A DNA stretch of 33,272 nucleotides from positions 1 to 33,272 of the forward strand of contig NW_013654286.1 in the NCBI RefSeq assembly GCF_000499385.1, written 5' to 3'. This DNA comes from Eimeria necatrix. Taxonomy: Eukaryota; Apicomplexa; Conoidasida; Eucoccidiorida; Eimeriidae. The first letter of the stretch is position 1. Each line of letters opens with the position of its first letter. The notes beneath the pieces are model-generated. The model saw only the letters and a list, made by a program, of their open reading frames with translations. It made no database searches and had not been told where the DNA came from. Made by a program: the position numbers and the translations under genes. This document shows positions 32,135 to 33,272 of this stretch, in pieces.

Positions 32135-32958
32135 ATGAGTCGCTTTCTCTTCTGTAAGCAGGGGCCCCTCCTAACAGCAGCAGCAGCAGCAGCAGCAGCA
32201 AACCGCAGCTAGCGTGGGGCCCCCAAAGGGTCTTGTTTGCTGCTGCTTTCAGCAGCTGCTGCAGTTTGCTGTTTTGCTGCAGCACTGGACAGCTTCAGCA
32301 GCCCGGGGGAAGATGGGGGCTCTGCACTAGACCGCCTGCGGCGCTTCGCCAGCAGCAAAGTCAGTTTCTACCAGCTAGCCACCAGCTAGCTAGCCACCAG
32401 CTAGCTAGCCACCAGCTAGCTAGCCACCAGCTAGCGGCCCTAGGCCCAGCTAGCCACCAGCTAGCCAGGCAGCTAGCTAGCCGGCTCTCGAGTCCTTGGC
32501 CCTGCGAGTCAGCTAGCTAGCTAGCTAGCTAGCTAGCCAGTTATCTAGCCATCTACCTATGTAGCTAGTTAGCTAGCCAGCTAGCTAGTTAGCTAGCCAG
32601 CCAGGCAGCAAACCAGCCAGCTAGCTAGCTAGGCAGCTAGCCATTTAGCTAGCTAGCTGGGCGTCTGGCTTCCTCAAACACTAAAAGGGGGAAACGAAAA
32701 CCCTAGAGTGCGTTGTTTGGAAACCCTAATTGTTGGATTTGCTGCAGCTAGCTGCTGAGACCTAAACCCTTTTTTGGGGTTTGTGCTGCTGCTTCTGCTG
32801 CTTGTGTCAGTTGGCTGCGCAGCGCGTTTTGGCTGCGGGTTTGCTGGTGGAGGCTTTGGCCGAAAGTGCTGCTGCAGCAGAACATTTCGATTTGCTGCAG
32901 ATGCTGCAGCAAATAGCGCGTTTCGTGCCGCCGCAGGAGCCGCAGCAGCAGCCCAAGC

Positions 32959-33013
<55 letters not shown>

Positions 33014-33212
33014 GAAGGGCTTCCTGGGCTCTCTCCTGTGGGGCCGCTCCCTCTCCCGCATGGTCTGGGGGCCCCCCGAGGGGGGCCCCCGCGGCGACCT
33101 GGGGGGCCCCTGTGATGACAGGGGCCCCCGGGGGGCCCTCTGTGCCCACGGGGGAGATATTGCTGCATGCGTTATTCAGGCCAATCCGGACAAGGGGTGG
33201 GCTAGGGTTTAG
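32135..33212 (+). CDS. First exons of an unknown gene, poly-Ser containing, 3' end uncertain
   Basis: Three exons join in phase: 32135-32153 (ACCATG context, MSRFLF plus one base, donor GTAAGC), 32283-32359 (LDSFSSPGEDGGSALDRLRR, then FASSK, donor GTCAGT) and 32823 onward (RVLAAGLLVEALAESAAAAE, then HFDLLQMLQQIARFVPPQEP). The third exon has poly-Ser at about 32960-33010, then KKGFLGSLLWGRSLSRMVWG and a Gly/Pro-rich stretch from a G/C block. Its frame stops at 33212 inside telomere-like repeat, so a splice before that or a continuation past the window is likely. A helical segment, residues about 33-68, is predicted from composition. No family is recognised. The intron between exons 2 and 3 is mostly AGCTAGCC array. 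The matching phases make a real gene more likely than chance. Confidence 0.5.
32366..32660. repeat. AGCTAGCC array, third copy
   Basis: It begins with four 15-base units of CCACCAGCTAGCTAG, then degenerates into AGCTAGCC and AGCTAGTT mixtures. It lies within an intron of the gene starting at 32135. Confidence 0.92.
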
Positions 33213-33272
33213 AAAGCTAGGGTTTAGAAAGCTAGGGTTTGGGAAAATTAGGGTTTAGGAAAGCTAGGGTTT
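33195..33272. repeat. Degenerate telomere-like repeat at window edge
   Basis: About five units of AGGGTTTAGAAAGCT type, with GGGAAAATT variants, run to the end of the window. The spacers between AGGGTTT units show it is a minisatellite rather than a true chromosome end. Confidence 0.88.

Noticed and set aside
31654..32136. Minus-strand frame starting MVVRRSS
   Set aside because: It has no splice support, no family match and long poly-Leu/Ala runs. The stretch upstream of 32135 is left as unannotated.
32781..33212. Starting the last gene at 32781 with a Cys-rich N-terminus
   Set aside because: An acceptor at 32822 joins in phase to two upstream exons with a good ATG at 32135, so the Cys-rich part is intron.
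33195..33272. True chromosome end
   Set aside because: The AGGGTTT units are separated by irregular spacers, and similar runs occur inside the window at 21519 and 27314, so it is interstitial repeat.

Overview
The window looks like nuclear DNA of a coccidian apicomplexan, most probably Eimeria. The reasons are an intron-rich type I polyketide/fatty acid synthase ending in a reductase domain, dense CAG/CTG trinucleotide arrays on both strands that give poly-Ala, poly-Ser, poly-Gln and poly-Leu reading frames, and dispersed TTTAGGG telomere-like repeats. The species cannot be told from the sequence.

The window has two kinds of DNA. From 1 to about 8,950 it is repeat-free with balanced base composition. 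It carries the 3' end of a modular PKS (1-6091, + strand: end of AT, KR, ACP, KS, thioester-reductase-like domain) and then an unresolved stretch (6121-8569) whose open segments and splice signals suggest another spliced gene. From about 8,950 to the end the DNA is packed with CAG/CTG arrays, GGGGCCCC blocks, AGCTAGCC arrays, telomere-like minisatellites and AT microsatellites. This fits the repeat-poor and repeat-rich segments described for Eimeria chromosomes.

Genes in the repeat-rich part that could be assembled exon by exon with consistent phases are: a syntaxin-6-family Qc-SNARE (13064-15187, - strand, 6 exons, 202 aa); ribosomal protein RPL23A/uL23 (16526-18240, - strand, 4 exons, 164 aa); a cyclophilin-type peptidyl-prolyl isomerase (18860-21379, + strand, 7 exons, 247 aa), divergent from RPL23A; and the diphthamide-pathway WD40 protein DPH7 (24199-27257, + strand, 7 exons, 640 aa). 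Less certain are a 994-aa low-complexity protein (9262-12246, +), two low-complexity minus-strand genes (22075-23490 and 27722-28569), and the start of an unknown gene (32135 onward, +).

The genes do not form one pathway. They cover polyketide synthesis, vesicle fusion, translation, protein folding and modification of translation factor EF2. The main theme is architecture. Introns are mostly filled with CTG/CAG arrays that often run into the CAG of the splice acceptor. The ribosomal, cyclophilin and SNARE proteins carry no homopolymers, while DPH7 and the unknown proteins carry many, as well as an in-frame 33-bp coding minisatellite in DPH7. Most other long reading frames here are by-products of the trinucleotide arrays.
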